Shown: one piece after another, positions 36,222-44,594 of the stretch
Position numbering within the stretch: the stretch's first letter is position 1
Layout of the letters: each line of letters starts with the position of its first letter
From: a virus
Strand: one strand, 5' to 3'
Virus record (IMG/VR): IMGVR_UViG_3300044613_001789
Coordinates: 1 to 64,000 of that record
DNA length: 64,000 bases
The notes under the pieces: generated by a model
The model's database searches: none
Seen by the model: only the letters and a program-made list of their open reading frames with translations
Told to the model about the DNA's origin: nothing
Made by a program: the position numbers and the translations under genes

Positions 36222-38533
36222 GCGGCCCATCTCGCGAACTACCTCCATTAGTCGTAAAGATTACGGCGGATCCGTCTGTATATCTCAAGGCGTTAGATAA
36301 AATGGTCCGGGCTACGCAGAAAGCAGCGGCCCAGATAGAGAAGAGTTTGGGCAAGGCGGCTAAAGGCGGAGGTCCGGGCGGCCCTCCGCGAGGTCCAGGA
36401 GGCGGAGGTAAGTTAGGTTGGCGAACAGAGGTTAAATGGCTCGGCAAGCACTTAGACGGCAGACGTAAGTTCGGTCAAGATTTATCTAAGATGATCGACA
36501 AACAGACCAGAGAGCAAGCCCAACAGCACTCCAAGAACCTCGGAGACGAGATATCCCGCGAACTCAAAGCTCAGCGCAGTCGCAAACAGATATCCGATCA
36601 GCGTGCCGCTGAAGAACACCGGCAGCTCCGTCGCCAACGGATGCGACAAGTAAGCCGTCTGAAGGAAAAGGGAGTTACCGGACGCAAGGCCCGCATGGCG
36701 GGCGGCGGGCGTATGGGTGCCATGATGCAGGGTCTAGACGGCGGTAGTATGATGGGTGCCCGTGCTGATATGTACATGCATAAGCAGTCATTAGGCGGCC
36801 TTTTAGGCGGTGTGGCTAGCTTCCTGAAACCAGCAGCGGAGATGGAAACCTACGCCATAACAATCGGTCAATTTTCTAAGAGTGCCGAAGAAGCTAAAGC
36901 CACCTTAGCTGAGATGCAGGAATTTGCATTGATATCTCCATACTCTATGGAATCCGTAGTCCAAGGCACATCTCTGATGATGCGATACGGCATGGCTGCT
37001 GGTGATGCTGTCAAGATGACTAAGATGCTGGGTGAGGTAGCCGGAGGCAATAGTGCCAAGATGGAACTGTTGGCTCTCGCAGTCGGCCAGACGACTTCTA
37101 TGGGTAAGCTAATGGGGCAAGAACTCCGTCAGATGACGGAGCACGGCTTCAATCCATTACAGATAGCAGCGGAGCAAATGCTAGGACCGCTCGCCGATCC
37201 TAAGGCCGTCAAGGAGAAGGTGCTAGAACTCAGCAAGTTGATGCGAGCAGGTAAGATCGACGCCGGATTGGTCACTGCCGCATTGGAGATATCTACATCC
37301 AAGGGAGGTAAATACGCCGGGCAAATGGAGAAGCAGGCTAATAGCGTATCCGGCCTAACTTCACAGATCGTAGAGTCGCTCAAGATAGCAGCAGCAGTGA
37401 TAGGTCAAATATTCGAGGATGATACTAAAAAAGCATTAAAGTCCGTGCTTAAGTATGTTACTGATATCATTAAATACTTACGTGACCCCAAGAATAGGGA
37501 ATTTATTAAGGCATGGGGATACTTCGTCATTAAAGTAATTGCTGCTATAGCTGCGTTTCACGCACTAGGATATGTTATAGCTAAGGTCAAATGGCTTTTC
37601 GGGTCATTGGTAATGGTGTTGCAACTGTTGCTTCCGTTGTTTAATTTACTTAAATGGGCAGTGATGGGAATAGCTAGAGCTGCTATCGGCCCTGTAGTAG
37701 CCTCATTCTTTACTATGTACGGGGCTATTATTGCAACAACTGTCGTTGCATTAGCATTAGGGGCGGCTCTCGCCTATGTAATGTATCATGCAAACGCAGA
37801 CATCCAGAAATACAATGAAGAGCTAAAGAAATCCAATGAACTAACAGATAAGTTATCCAAGCATCATGCATCAAAACACGTACAAACGATGCTTGAGATC
37901 CGCACCGAAAAAGATCCTGCCAAACGCAAGGAGCTAGCAGAGAATGCCTTGAAATCGGCCAAAATAGAACTACAAGGCAAGGAGAGCCAGATATCGCAAC
38001 AAGAGCAGCTAGTAGCCAGCTTAGAGCCTACGATAGCGTCAGCATATCAAGGTGGACGTAAAGTATGGGAAGGAGAATCCGCTACTTTAGAGCAACTGAA
38101 ACAACAGAGAGAAGCCCAGGCTAAACGAGTCGCAGAACTACAAGGCATTGTATCACCAGCCGCCCCCGGTGCCGGAGGATTGGTGACCCCGGATGCCCCA
38201 GACTGGGCTAAAGACCCAGCTAGTGCCGCAGCACACTTCAAGTCGTTCCTTGGAGGAGGGGATGCCGAAGACGGCGACAACATGCCCAGTACACAATCTG
38301 CTTACCGTAGAGGATCAAGCGAGCACGCTCTAGCCCTATACAACCACGATGCGATGAGTATAGGTGAATCTGCTGCTGCTCGCGAAGAAGCAGAGAAGAA
38401 GCAGAAGGAAAAAGAAAAGATCGATTTACTACAGCAAATCGCAACTAACACTAAAATACAGGCTGGATTAAATTCAGTAGGTACGGTAGCCGGTGACATG
38501 GTCGCTGGTTTCCTGTCCGGAGGTAGAAAATGA
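36218..38533 (+). CDS. Tape measure protein
   Basis: 771 residues. A Gly/Arg-rich N-terminal part, then the tape-measure domain (FSKSAEEAKATLAEMQEFAL, then SPYSMESVVQGTSLMMRYGM, and GQELRQMTEHGFNPLQIAAE at about residues 200-330). A cluster of hydrophobic, membrane-capable segments lies at about 430-530, followed by long helical coiled-coil stretches. It sets tail length and probably forms a membrane channel during DNA ejection. Short for a siphovirus tape measure, predicting a tail of order 100 nm by the usual residues-per-length rule. Confidence 0.85.
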   Translation: MSGPSRELPPLVVKITADPSVYLKALDKMVRATQKAAAQIEKSLGKAAKGGGPGGPPRGPGGGGKLGWRTEVKWLGKHLDGRRKFGQDLSKMIDKQTREQAQQHSKNLGDEISRELKAQRSRKQISDQRAAEEHRQLRRQRMRQVSRLKEKGVTGRKARMAGGGRMGAMMQGLDGGSMMGARADMYMHKQSLGGLLGGVASFLKPAAEMETYAITIGQFSKSAEEAKATLAEMQEFALISPYSMESVVQGTSLMMRYGMAAGDAVKMTKMLGEVAGGNSAKMELLALAVGQTTSMGKLMGQELRQMTEHGFNPLQIAAEQMLGPLADPKAVKEKVLELSKLMRAGKIDAGLVTAALEISTSKGGKYAGQMEKQANSVSGLTSQIVESLKIAAAVIGQIFEDDTKKALKSVLKYVTDIIKYLRDPKNREFIKAWGYFVIKVIAAIAAFHALGYVIAKVKWLFGSLVMVLQLLLPLFNLLKWAVMGIARAAIGPVVASFFTMYGAIIATTVVALALGAALAYVMYHANADIQKYNEELKKSNELTDKLSKHHASKHVQTMLEIRTEKDPAKRKELAENALKSAKIELQGKESQISQQEQLVASLEPTIASAYQGGRKVWEGESATLEQLKQQREAQAKRVAELQGIVSPAAPGAGGLVTPDAPDWAKDPASAAAHFKSFLGGGDAEDGDNMPSTQSAYRRGSSEHALALYNHDAMSIGESAAAREEAEKKQKEKEKIDLLQQIATNTKIQAGLNSVGTVAGDMVAGFLSGGRK

Positions 38534-39546
38534 CGACAACCCCACTCCCAACAACGACGTTTCCGCCGTTGCCGTTTAATCCACTAATTACACCCAGAGT
38601 CGTAGGCCCGCTAGCCACTCGCTTCCAGCGAGACGAAGACGGCCACCGCACCTACGAGATCGACTGGCACGTACAGACGGCGTTATATGAGCATAATATA
38701 GCTCATATTCTAGCTAACTGGCCGTTGTTTGGAGTTGGGCATCCGTACCAATTATCGCCATTATGGCCAGAAAGCATCGGCGTAGATACCTGGGCGTTCT
38801 TGACGCCCACTCTCAACATCGCCCCGCATCCCGACGTAGCCGAGTATTCGAAATGTCGTGACTGGGTAGTCACGCAGGTGTGGACTACGAAGCATTCATG
38901 GCGGTGTAACGTATTCCCAGTGGAGAATCCCCTTCTGGAGCCTGTTCATTTAACAGGTGATTTCGTTCACGAAACCCGAGAGATGACGGTAGACAAAGAC
39001 GGTAAGCCGCTACGATTCCCGAACTTCGAGCCGATTACCGGCCCTCTTACTGAGAATAGAATATCCTATCCTACGCTCAGTATTACATTCAACTCTGCCG
39101 GACTGCCTATCACAACGTACACCCTATTGATGAATAACGTCAATGATGCGGTACTTTGGGGCTTACCTCCGCGATGCGTTCGGTTTGTGGATGCTAAGTG
39201 GGAACGAAAGGTGTACGGTCGCTGCGGCTACTATTTCACAATCACCTACACATTTGAAATAAATCAAAACACATTCGACAATGAGATTCCGGCTCAAGGT
39301 TCTATGGAAAGGGTCAACTTGTCCGCTGACTATATGAACCCAGAAAGTTTCATCCGAGCCAAGTCAAAAAGTGGAGAGAACATTTCTGTTCCGTTGGATA
39401 TCAACGGAAGCCGCCTTGAAAAGATAGGTATGACTCCGGGCGGCGATCCTATCTGGAGATACCCGCAGCACATCCTTAAACCAAAAATCTACAAGGAAGG
39501 TAACCTACTTCTCCTTGGCATTCCATCGGATATTTCAAGTCTATAA
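38530..39546 (+). CDS. Tail tip/distal tail candidate
   Basis: 338 residues, ATGA-coupled to the tape measure gene. Starts with a Thr/Pro stretch (MTTTPLPTTTFPPLP), related in composition to the mucin-like genes downstream. The body is beta-rich and aromatic. Genes right after the tape measure normally encode distal-tail or hub proteins, so that role is inferred. Confidence 0.55.
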   Translation: MTTTPLPTTTFPPLPFNPLITPRVVGPLATRFQRDEDGHRTYEIDWHVQTALYEHNIAHILANWPLFGVGHPYQLSPLWPESIGVDTWAFLTPTLNIAPHPDVAEYSKCRDWVVTQVWTTKHSWRCNVFPVENPLLEPVHLTGDFVHETREMTVDKDGKPLRFPNFEPITGPLTENRISYPTLSITFNSAGLPITTYTLLMNNVNDAVLWGLPPRCVRFVDAKWERKVYGRCGYYFTITYTFEINQNTFDNEIPAQGSMERVNLSADYMNPESFIRAKSKSGENISVPLDINGSRLEKIGMTPGGDPIWRYPQHILKPKIYKEGNLLLLGIPSDISSL

Positions 39547-40025
39547 TGTCACATCATGAATCCGTCAATCCGTCTCAAATAGGTGCTTCCGGCGACCGGG
39601 CTACTTTCATCCTGAAAGCCGTTTACCAAGAATACGCCACCTCGCGGGCGATATCCGTCACACATGCTTACGACTTCGTAAACGAGGACGAGGAGTCTGC
39701 TTGGCAGACTGTACAGCGTATCAGTCCGTCGAAAGAACAACCGATCAATTTAGGGCATCTAGAAGGAAAGTATCCTATACTGGTACTTTCCCACGACTTA
39801 CCGAAGCTCGCTCCAAATACCCCGGATATCCTCAAAAACGCACAGGAAGCCAACACCATCGTCCTCACCAACGCCGATGGCGTTGTTGTCGGACTGTTAC
39901 GGGCAAAGCGGTCTACGGTAGTCGAATATCCATTTCCAGTATTCGCCAAGTCCACTACGGCGACCACCCTTTTAAGCATTACTGCGATCCCGGTGAAGCC
40001 GTATGAAAACATACCGACTAAGTGA
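39546..40025 (+). CDS. Tail-associated protein of unknown function
   Basis: 159 residues starting at the last base of the upstream stop. Mixed alpha/beta with an N-terminal part (RATFILKAVYQEYATSRAIS), NTIVLTNADGVVVGLLRAKR in the middle and a beta C-terminus. It overlaps the next gene by 23 bp. No family recognised; structural by position. Confidence 0.55.
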   Translation: MSHHESVNPSQIGASGDRATFILKAVYQEYATSRAISVTHAYDFVNEDEESAWQTVQRISPSKEQPINLGHLEGKYPILVLSHDLPKLAPNTPDILKNAQEANTIVLTNADGVVVGLLRAKRSTVVEYPFPVFAKSTTATTLLSITAIPVKPYENIPTK

Positions 40026-42423
40026 AGCGGATCGCCAGCTATTAGAAAATTTACTTAGACAAGATGGCGCTGCGCCTCCTACTCGTCCACGCGGTGATAG
40101 CGAGATAGAGGTAGCGGTAGACGAGAACGAATACTGGGCAAAGCCGCCTGCTGGTTCCGGTATTCCGGGTGCCGTGTCTGTCGGAGGCACAGTGACGCCC
40201 TCCGGAGTCTATTGCGCCATCTACAAGCGGAGACTAGGCGAACCGAATCTAGTTCAGATGAAGTACCCGGACAATACTCCGGTACTTCGCCCCGTCTACA
40301 ACTATTCTCCTGTCGGTGTTATGGATATGTCTCCCATATCCCAACACAACGACGGGACTTGGGTTGTAGGAGCTACTCCGGTACGCCCATCCCGCAACTG
40401 CGGCTGTTCGGGCTACGGAGTTTGGGTCGCCAACTCTAATTTGATTTGGGAATGGCCTACCGGTCAGTGCGGTGACGCTACGACTACTGCCGCACCCGGA
40501 ACTACGGCAGCACCGTCTTCAACAACAACGACTACTAGCCTTCCTGTTCCTACGACGCCTAGTTCGTATTGCCAAGACTATCGCTGCATGCTGGTATGCG
40601 GCACACCGTCGCCGCCTACGGCGGCTCCTACGACCACAGGAAGCGGAACAACCAGCGAAGCCCCTCCGACTACTACATTCGCTCCCGGATTGATCTACTA
40701 CTTAGCGTCAGGAGCATCCTGTCCTGGTGGCTGTACCTGCTACGGTTTAGGAGATCCTTGTTGGGAAGAAGCGGCGGAAGTGTTATCTGTCTGCGGCGGA
40801 GTCATTACAACTCTTCCGCCGACTACCTGGAACCCTTCGGATAACGCATGCGCTTGGGCAGTAACAGCTATCGGAACTATCCCGCCGCTCACACGGCGAT
40901 ACGCCCATAAGATGCCGGATGAGGCATGGGCACTATGCGGCCCGACGCTCACATCCTACGGTGAGATCTATCCGCTCGGGTTCGATCAAGCCGGCTACCA
41001 GAAGCACAATAATCAAGATAAAGTAGGTATCTACCAAACCGGCTACGTCTTGATGGCAGCGAAACATAGTGCCGTCACCGACAAAAAGCTAATATACGCA
41101 ATGTCCTATTCAGGACAAACGGCCAGTTGGTCCGGCAGTCCATACATCATCACCGATGCAGCTACCAGCACTTATCGAGTCTACTGGGAATCCACAGGCG
41201 AATCCCTACGGCCCATCGGGCACCATGTGCCCCCGGTATGGCTACCGCAAAGCCCGTCTGCTGATTACCTCAAGAGTGTCGGCATTACGCAAATCAATTC
41301 ATCCGTCTACGCCTTTGACGCCAGCTTCGCAGGCGAGGGGCGATACGGCGATGAGGTATTAGCGGAAGGGTTCCTACAAACGCCGGTGCTTACTCAGCCT
41401 CAGTTAGCGAGACACGCTACCGTGTCGAGCCCCGGTAACTGCGGCTTCGTTCGTCCTGATTTCTGTCCTACTGCCGCCGGTGAATGCTGGGTAGGTCCGT
41501 GTGCTCCCGGCGCTAACCACCTGACTCCTACCGATCAGATTTGTTTCCTAGATAAGTGGCCTAGAGGGACGACTACTGGCGGACCCTACTTAAATCCATG
41601 CGTAGACGTAGACGGTAATATTTGCAACTGCCCTACGACCTTCCCGCCCGCTGCTACTTCGGCGTGTCCGCCGACTACTTCCCTCGGGCCGGTGCCGTGT
41701 GCCGGTTACTGTGAGTACCTAAGTGACGGTATCCGATGGAACTTGATGAAGCCGGGATGCTCTAGTGAACTTTCGTGGTGCGGGTGCGCTCAGCCTAGCT
41801 GCGAAGTCGCAGCACCTAATTCTAAAACTTACACCCTGTGCTACGATACCAGGACACCGACTACCTCCGCCCCGACGTGCAAATGTTGCACGCCGACAAC
41901 CACTATCGGTCCTACCTGCTCCCATTCGCTCTGTCATTACGAAGTATCCGCAGGTAAATGGACGCTAGTAACGGCTAAAGGTACCTGTCCTCCTGAATGC
42001 CCTTGCCCTGAACCGGAAACCCTGTTACCGCCAATCCACTCCTGTAGCAAACTAAAGCTAAGGTGCGGACCCGCACCTGACTACCGGGAAATCAAGATTA
42101 CGTTTATCGACTGGGTAGAAGTCACTGATGTTAAGTCGCCGTTCTTCGGTAAGAAAAAGGCTACCGGCACCGTATTTTGGGCTACCAATCCTAAGTTACT
42201 TGGTAAGACGGTAACGCTGTACGATCATTGGTGCATCCTGGATGCACCTAGCGAAGACTTAGAGGGCTTCAAAATGATCGCATCGTGGGGCGTCACGGAA
42301 TCCGAGGCGTGCAATGCCGCCCCCGGCGATCCGACTCCGTATCACTGGTCGCTCACCGACCGCTGCTGCGACGGTATTTCTGGTTCGCCTGGAGGAAACA
42401 ACATCGACGGAGGTGGTCCGTAA
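40003..42423 (+). CDS. Cysteine-rich, Thr/Pro-linked tail protein (806 aa)
   Basis: Modular: small cysteine-rich domains (for example CPGGCTCYGLGDPCW and CKCCTPTTTIGPTCSHSLC) are separated by mucin-like linkers such as TTAAPGTTAAPSSTTTTTSL. About forty cysteines occur, many as C-x-C or C-x2-C, compatible with disulfide- or metal-stabilised modules exposed on the virion. The linkers would be flexible and possibly O-glycosylated, which fits the glycan-modifying genes of this phage. Probably a tail tip, stalk or adhesin. Confidence 0.6.
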   Translation: MKTYRLSEADRQLLENLLRQDGAAPPTRPRGDSEIEVAVDENEYWAKPPAGSGIPGAVSVGGTVTPSGVYCAIYKRRLGEPNLVQMKYPDNTPVLRPVYNYSPVGVMDMSPISQHNDGTWVVGATPVRPSRNCGCSGYGVWVANSNLIWEWPTGQCGDATTTAAPGTTAAPSSTTTTTSLPVPTTPSSYCQDYRCMLVCGTPSPPTAAPTTTGSGTTSEAPPTTTFAPGLIYYLASGASCPGGCTCYGLGDPCWEEAAEVLSVCGGVITTLPPTTWNPSDNACAWAVTAIGTIPPLTRRYAHKMPDEAWALCGPTLTSYGEIYPLGFDQAGYQKHNNQDKVGIYQTGYVLMAAKHSAVTDKKLIYAMSYSGQTASWSGSPYIITDAATSTYRVYWESTGESLRPIGHHVPPVWLPQSPSADYLKSVGITQINSSVYAFDASFAGEGRYGDEVLAEGFLQTPVLTQPQLARHATVSSPGNCGFVRPDFCPTAAGECWVGPCAPGANHLTPTDQICFLDKWPRGTTTGGPYLNPCVDVDGNICNCPTTFPPAATSACPPTTSLGPVPCAGYCEYLSDGIRWNLMKPGCSSELSWCGCAQPSCEVAAPNSKTYTLCYDTRTPTTSAPTCKCCTPTTTIGPTCSHSLCHYEVSAGKWTLVTAKGTCPPECPCPEPETLLPPIHSCSKLKLRCGPAPDYREIKITFIDWVEVTDVKSPFFGKKKATGTVFWATNPKLLGKTVTLYDHWCILDAPSEDLEGFKMIASWGVTESEACNAAPGDPTPYHWSLTDRCCDGISGSPGGNNIDGGGP

Positions 42424-42998
42424 TGGGAACGAAGCGATGTTGCTGCGGGTGTCCGCTAATCACTAAGCCGTGGAGACGGGCTAGCCTCAACTTTTTAGGA
42501 ATGGATTTCGAAGTGGAATTTCCAGAAACCCCAGATGAGGCTTGCTGTCAGCAAGAAATAAGCGTTTGTAAGGATATCGGGGAGCCGGTGCTGCTCGGAG
42601 ACTGCTACATAGATGCCTATGATTGGACGCTCATTAATCCCGGTGACTACCTAAGCATGACTGGTCCTTGGTGCGATTGGCCTTTAGTTGTTCTGCCGCT
42701 TACGGCAGTGGACTCCTGCTGTAATTCGTCTAACTATAGGATTGAATGGAAAGGGAGAAATAGGATCAGATTTTGGGTTTGGAAACAGGCTTATGTTAGA
42801 TTCACTATCTGCTATTGCCGAACGGCAGATGGTAAGCCGGGCTACCGGATGAAGGTGGAGATAAATTGGCGTATAACTTTAATCCAAAATCTTTCCCGGT
42901 TAATTAAGTACCGGCACCGTAAGTACACTCGCGTTTGTTGTGAATCCGGTACCACAGACGGTCCTGAACCTACCACCAACGCTCCTGAGCCACAATAA
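42423..42998 (+). CDS. Cysteine-rich tail-associated protein (191 aa)
   Basis: The ATG at 42423 overlaps the upstream TAA (TAATG). Begins MGTKRCCCGCPLITK with four cysteines in the first ten residues; further pairs at EACCQQEISVCKD and VDSCCNSSNYR. Ends in a Thr/Pro tail (GPEPTTNAPEPQ), like its neighbours. Likely a virion surface component. Confidence 0.6.
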   Translation: MGTKRCCCGCPLITKPWRRASLNFLGMDFEVEFPETPDEACCQQEISVCKDIGEPVLLGDCYIDAYDWTLINPGDYLSMTGPWCDWPLVVLPLTAVDSCCNSSNYRIEWKGRNRIRFWVWKQAYVRFTICYCRTADGKPGYRMKVEINWRITLIQNLSRLIKYRHRKYTRVCCESGTTDGPEPTTNAPEPQ

Positions 42999-43006
42999 GG
43001 TAATAA

Positions 43007-44161
43007 ATGTCTACTATATGTTGCGAAGGTACCTGTGAATGGATCTGGTTGGCCGCCTCTAGCACCTGGATCGAAGAAACCTTTAACTGTAATGTCGGGG
43101 AGAATGGTTGTACGTGCCCCGACGGACCTCCGCCAACTCCAGGTAGCGAGGATCTAGAGCGGCAGGTATACGGATTGTGTCAAGGTGAATGCGAGGGGTG
43201 GACAACCACCCCTGCGCCGACGACTACGCCGGCTCCTACGACGACGCCGGAGGCGACGACTACTGAGACTCCTACTACGACGCCGGAGGCGACGACGACG
43301 CCGGCTCCTACGACGACGCCGGAGGCGACGACTACTGAGACTCCTACGACGACGCCGGAGGCGACGACTACTGAGACTCCTACTACGACGCCGGAGGCGA
43401 CGACTACACCGGCTCCCACGACGACCGAAGAGCCTTGGACGACTACTTCTACAACCACGACAACAAAACCCCCGACGACGCCGGAGGCGACGACTACACC
43501 GGCTCCTACTACGACGCCGGAGGCGACGACCACGCCGGCTCCTACTACCCAGCCACCGACTACGCCCCCCGGAGGAACCACAACGTGCGAGCCGGGGTCG
43601 CAGTCATGTATCTCTGATCCTCCGGAGCCGGGGTGGACAGACAATAGCGGAGACAACATACCGAATACTCCGTTCTTACGACATGGACAACTGGGTATGA
43701 CGCCTTGCTCTACCCGACCGCCTCTGATTCCAGTCTTCGATCCTGCTTGCATCGGATCTTGCTCCGAGATCGCTTTGATACCTGGATGCCTAGATCCGGC
43801 CAACTTCTATGTCGAGCAGTACTGCACTGACGAAGAGGTCGTCACTTGTTTCGGAACAGGCACTATCCGTGTACCGTCTCGCTGGAACATAGTAGGCTTC
43901 GACGGATTCGGCCAGACGAATTTCGATAGAGCCGGTACATGGGAATCCGGGATACTAGAGCTTACTCCTTCGTGCAACGAAGACGAAGGCGATAATCCTA
44001 TGATAATCGAGGTATCTCGATTAGCGGAAGATATCATCTTGGTCGAAGATTGCAAAGATGTCTACGGGGCCAGCATAGGGCCACTAAAAATTAGCATTCC
44101 TGATATTATTCAAGTCTGCGTCACCCGAGACGGAACAACGTCAGCACCATGTCCGATCTAA
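43007..44161 (+). CDS. Mucin-like tail stalk protein with Cys-rich ends
   Basis: 384 residues: N-terminal Cys-rich module (MSTICCEGTCEWIW, then GENGCTCPDG), then about 125 residues of Thr-Pro-Glu-Ala repeats (TTTPEATTTPAP and TTTPEATTTETP), then a C-terminal globular part with further cysteines. The repeat region resembles mucin-type stalks. Glycosylation by the phage's own transferases is a possible consequence. Confidence 0.6.
   Translation: MSTICCEGTCEWIWLAASSTWIEETFNCNVGENGCTCPDGPPPTPGSEDLERQVYGLCQGECEGWTTTPAPTTTPAPTTTPEATTTETPTTTPEATTTPAPTTTPEATTTETPTTTPEATTTETPTTTPEATTTPAPTTTEEPWTTTSTTTTTKPPTTPEATTTPAPTTTPEATTTPAPTTQPPTTPPGGTTTCEPGSQSCISDPPEPGWTDNSGDNIPNTPFLRHGQLGMTPCSTRPPLIPVFDPACIGSCSEIALIPGCLDPANFYVEQYCTDEEVVTCFGTGTIRVPSRWNIVGFDGFGQTNFDRAGTWESGILELTPSCNEDEGDNPMIIEVSRLAEDIILVEDCKDVYGASIGPLKISIPDIIQVCVTRDGTTSAPCPI
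43198..43569 (+). repeat. Tandem DNA repeats encoding the Thr-Pro stalk
   Basis: Degenerate 24- and 36-bp units built from ACGACGCCGGAGGCGACGAC and GAGACTCCTAC-type blocks. Nearly identical blocks indicate recent slippage or unequal recombination, so repeat number probably varies between related phages. Confidence 0.75.
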
Positions 44162-44550
44162 GTCCGCTAGAGCAATATATCACCCAAATGCTGGCCAAGC
44201 ATAACCTAACTGCCGGGGCCGTATCGCTTATGCCTGAAGTAGTGGCGGCAGAGCCGCCTGCTATGTCGGCGACGGCGTTAGGGCCACAGTTATGGCGAGA
44301 GCTATTCCTTCAGGTGTTTACACCTTCTGAATTGATGAGCTGGAAGAGCCGAATTCCTCGCTACGGGTGCTCCTGTAGTTCGTTCTATGGCAACTGGGAA
44401 AAGTCGAATCCTCCGACTTTTCCGTTGACGTTTAGTTGGAAATACCGGCTCAAGGCTGCTGTCAACGAGAAGTTGAAGCAGCCGCAGTTGACGGAAGAAC
44501 AGGCTAGGGAGTATTGGCGCAGTCAAGGATTACTTGACTCTACTATCTAG
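44149..44550 (+). CDS. Hypothetical protein closing the tail module
   Basis: 133 residues overlapping the stalk gene by 13 bp. Helical N-terminus (LEQYITQMLAKHNLTAGAV), a small Cys cluster (RYGCSCSSFYG) and a helical C-terminus. It ends just before the promoter at 44534-44562. Unknown function. Confidence 0.55.
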   Translation: MSDLSPLEQYITQMLAKHNLTAGAVSLMPEVVAAEPPAMSATALGPQLWRELFLQVFTPSELMSWKSRIPRYGCSCSSFYGNWEKSNPPTFPLTFSWKYRLKAAVNEKLKQPQLTEEQAREYWRSQGLLDSTI

Positions 44551-44562
44551 ATTAGCTATACT
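44534..44562 (+). promoter_or_regulatory. Strong sigma70-type promoter
   Basis: TTGACT (44534-44539), a 17-bp spacer and TATACT (44557-44562). It lies at the 3' end of the preceding gene and should transcribe the 44595 gene with a leader of about 27 nt containing AAGGA. Confidence 0.75.
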
Positions 44563-44594
44563 GATCCTTTCTACTTCCACAACAAGGATATCTT

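Noticed and set aside
43180-43803. Long antisense Val/Gly-rich frame opposite the mucin-like gene
   Set aside because: It is the complement of Thr-Pro repeats and lacks initiation signals.
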